Shown: positions 42,685-42,953 of the stretch, one piece after another | How positions within the stretch are numbered: the stretch's first letter is position 1 | How the letters are laid out: every line of letters begins with the position of its first letter | Assembly (NCBI GenBank): GCA_965371445.1 | Contig: CBDUYN010000077.1 | Coordinates: 1-42,953, forward strand | From: DASWIG01 sp965371445 | GTDB lineage: Bacteria; Acidobacteriota; Thermoanaerobaculia; Multivoradales; J023 | Direction: 5' to 3' | Length of the DNA: 42,953 nucleotides | The notes under the pieces: model-generated | Seen by the model: the letters and a program-made list of their open reading frames with translations, nothing else | The model's database searches: none | Told to the model about the DNA's origin: nothing | Position numbers and translations under genes: made by a program

Positions 42685-42953
42685 ATGACACACACATCGA
42701 TGTACCGAATGAAGGGCCTCTTGACGCTCGCCGAGCTCCTCGCTCAGATGGGACCGGAGATCGCCGAGAGGACGACGGCCTGGCTTCGCGAGGCCCTGGA
42801 GCCGGGCGAGACCATGCCGGACGTGGCGCTCCTGCTGAAGCTCGTCGAGCGCCGGCTGCGCCGGCTACGCGAGCGCTTGCGGGCAAGAGACGGCCGGTTG
42901 AGCCGGGCGCTCACCGCCTTGACCGTGGGGCGTCGCCTGCGCGACCAGGCGGC
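42685..42953 (+). CDS. Unrecognised helical protein, 3' end beyond the window
   Basis: The frame is open from 42685 to the window edge (89 codons, partial). The start is supported by AGGAG at 42672-42676, 8 bases upstream. It begins MTHTSMYRMKGLLTLAELL and continues with Glu/Arg/Leu-rich stretches (RRLRRLRERLRARDGRL) that suggest amphipathic helices or a coiled coil. There is no signal peptide or known motif. The same frame is open upstream through the IntI fragment, but the ribosome site marks a separate start. Function unknown. Confidence 0.55.
   Translation, partial: MTHTSMYRMKGLLTLAELLAQMGPEIAERTTAWLREALEPGETMPDVALLLKLVERRLRRLRERLRARDGRLSRALTALTVGRRLRDQA

Overview
The window is GC-rich bacterial DNA (about two thirds G+C by eye) with densely packed genes. 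A Ser/Thr kinase with cyclase-like, FlgO-like and TPR parts, a secreted M28 peptidase with cysteine-rich repeats, and integron-integrase debris suggest an Acidobacteriota-like bacterium; Myxococcota or another soil or sediment phylum is not excluded. This taxonomic reading is inference.

Layout. (1) 1-4900: a REP-like palindrome cluster and a terminator, then a minus-strand secreted M28-type peptidase, then a minus-strand kinase-family pseudogene. (2) 4950-29577: a three-gene hybrid NRPS/PKS assembly line on the plus strand, translationally coupled by 4-base stop/start overlaps. NRPS1 is A-T-C-A-T, the PKS is KS-(no AT)-ACP, and NRPS2 is dock-C-A-T-C-A-T-C-A(MT)-T-C-A(MT)-T-C. It ends in a condensation domain without thioesterase. 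An 18-base palindrome lies in an AT-rich island upstream. (3) 29553-33416: an intact minus-strand Ser/Thr kinase receptor whose 3' end overlaps that of NRPS2. (4) 33637-42195: a divergent plus-strand operon resembling the ygeW/ygeY/ssnA purine (uric acid) catabolic genes, with two fold-type II PLP enzymes and a coupled sulfatase-fold lipoprotein. (5) 42196-42953: an integron-integrase remnant and the start of an unrecognised gene.

Working together. The assembly line should build a short lipid-free peptide with one ketide extension: a proline-like starter, residue 2, a C2 unit from malonate supplied by an external acyltransferase, a Leu-like residue 3, residue 4, an N-methylated residue 5, and N-methylglycine (sarcosine). 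Release would be by the terminal C domain. Its coding sequence carries short in-frame repeat insertions in A-domain loops, and one A domain has clearly lower GC than its neighbours, so the megasynthase looks recently remodelled. No transporter, MbtH, thioesterase, acyltransferase or phosphopantetheinyl transferase is visible in the window. The purine-type operon appears functionally independent of the assembly line.
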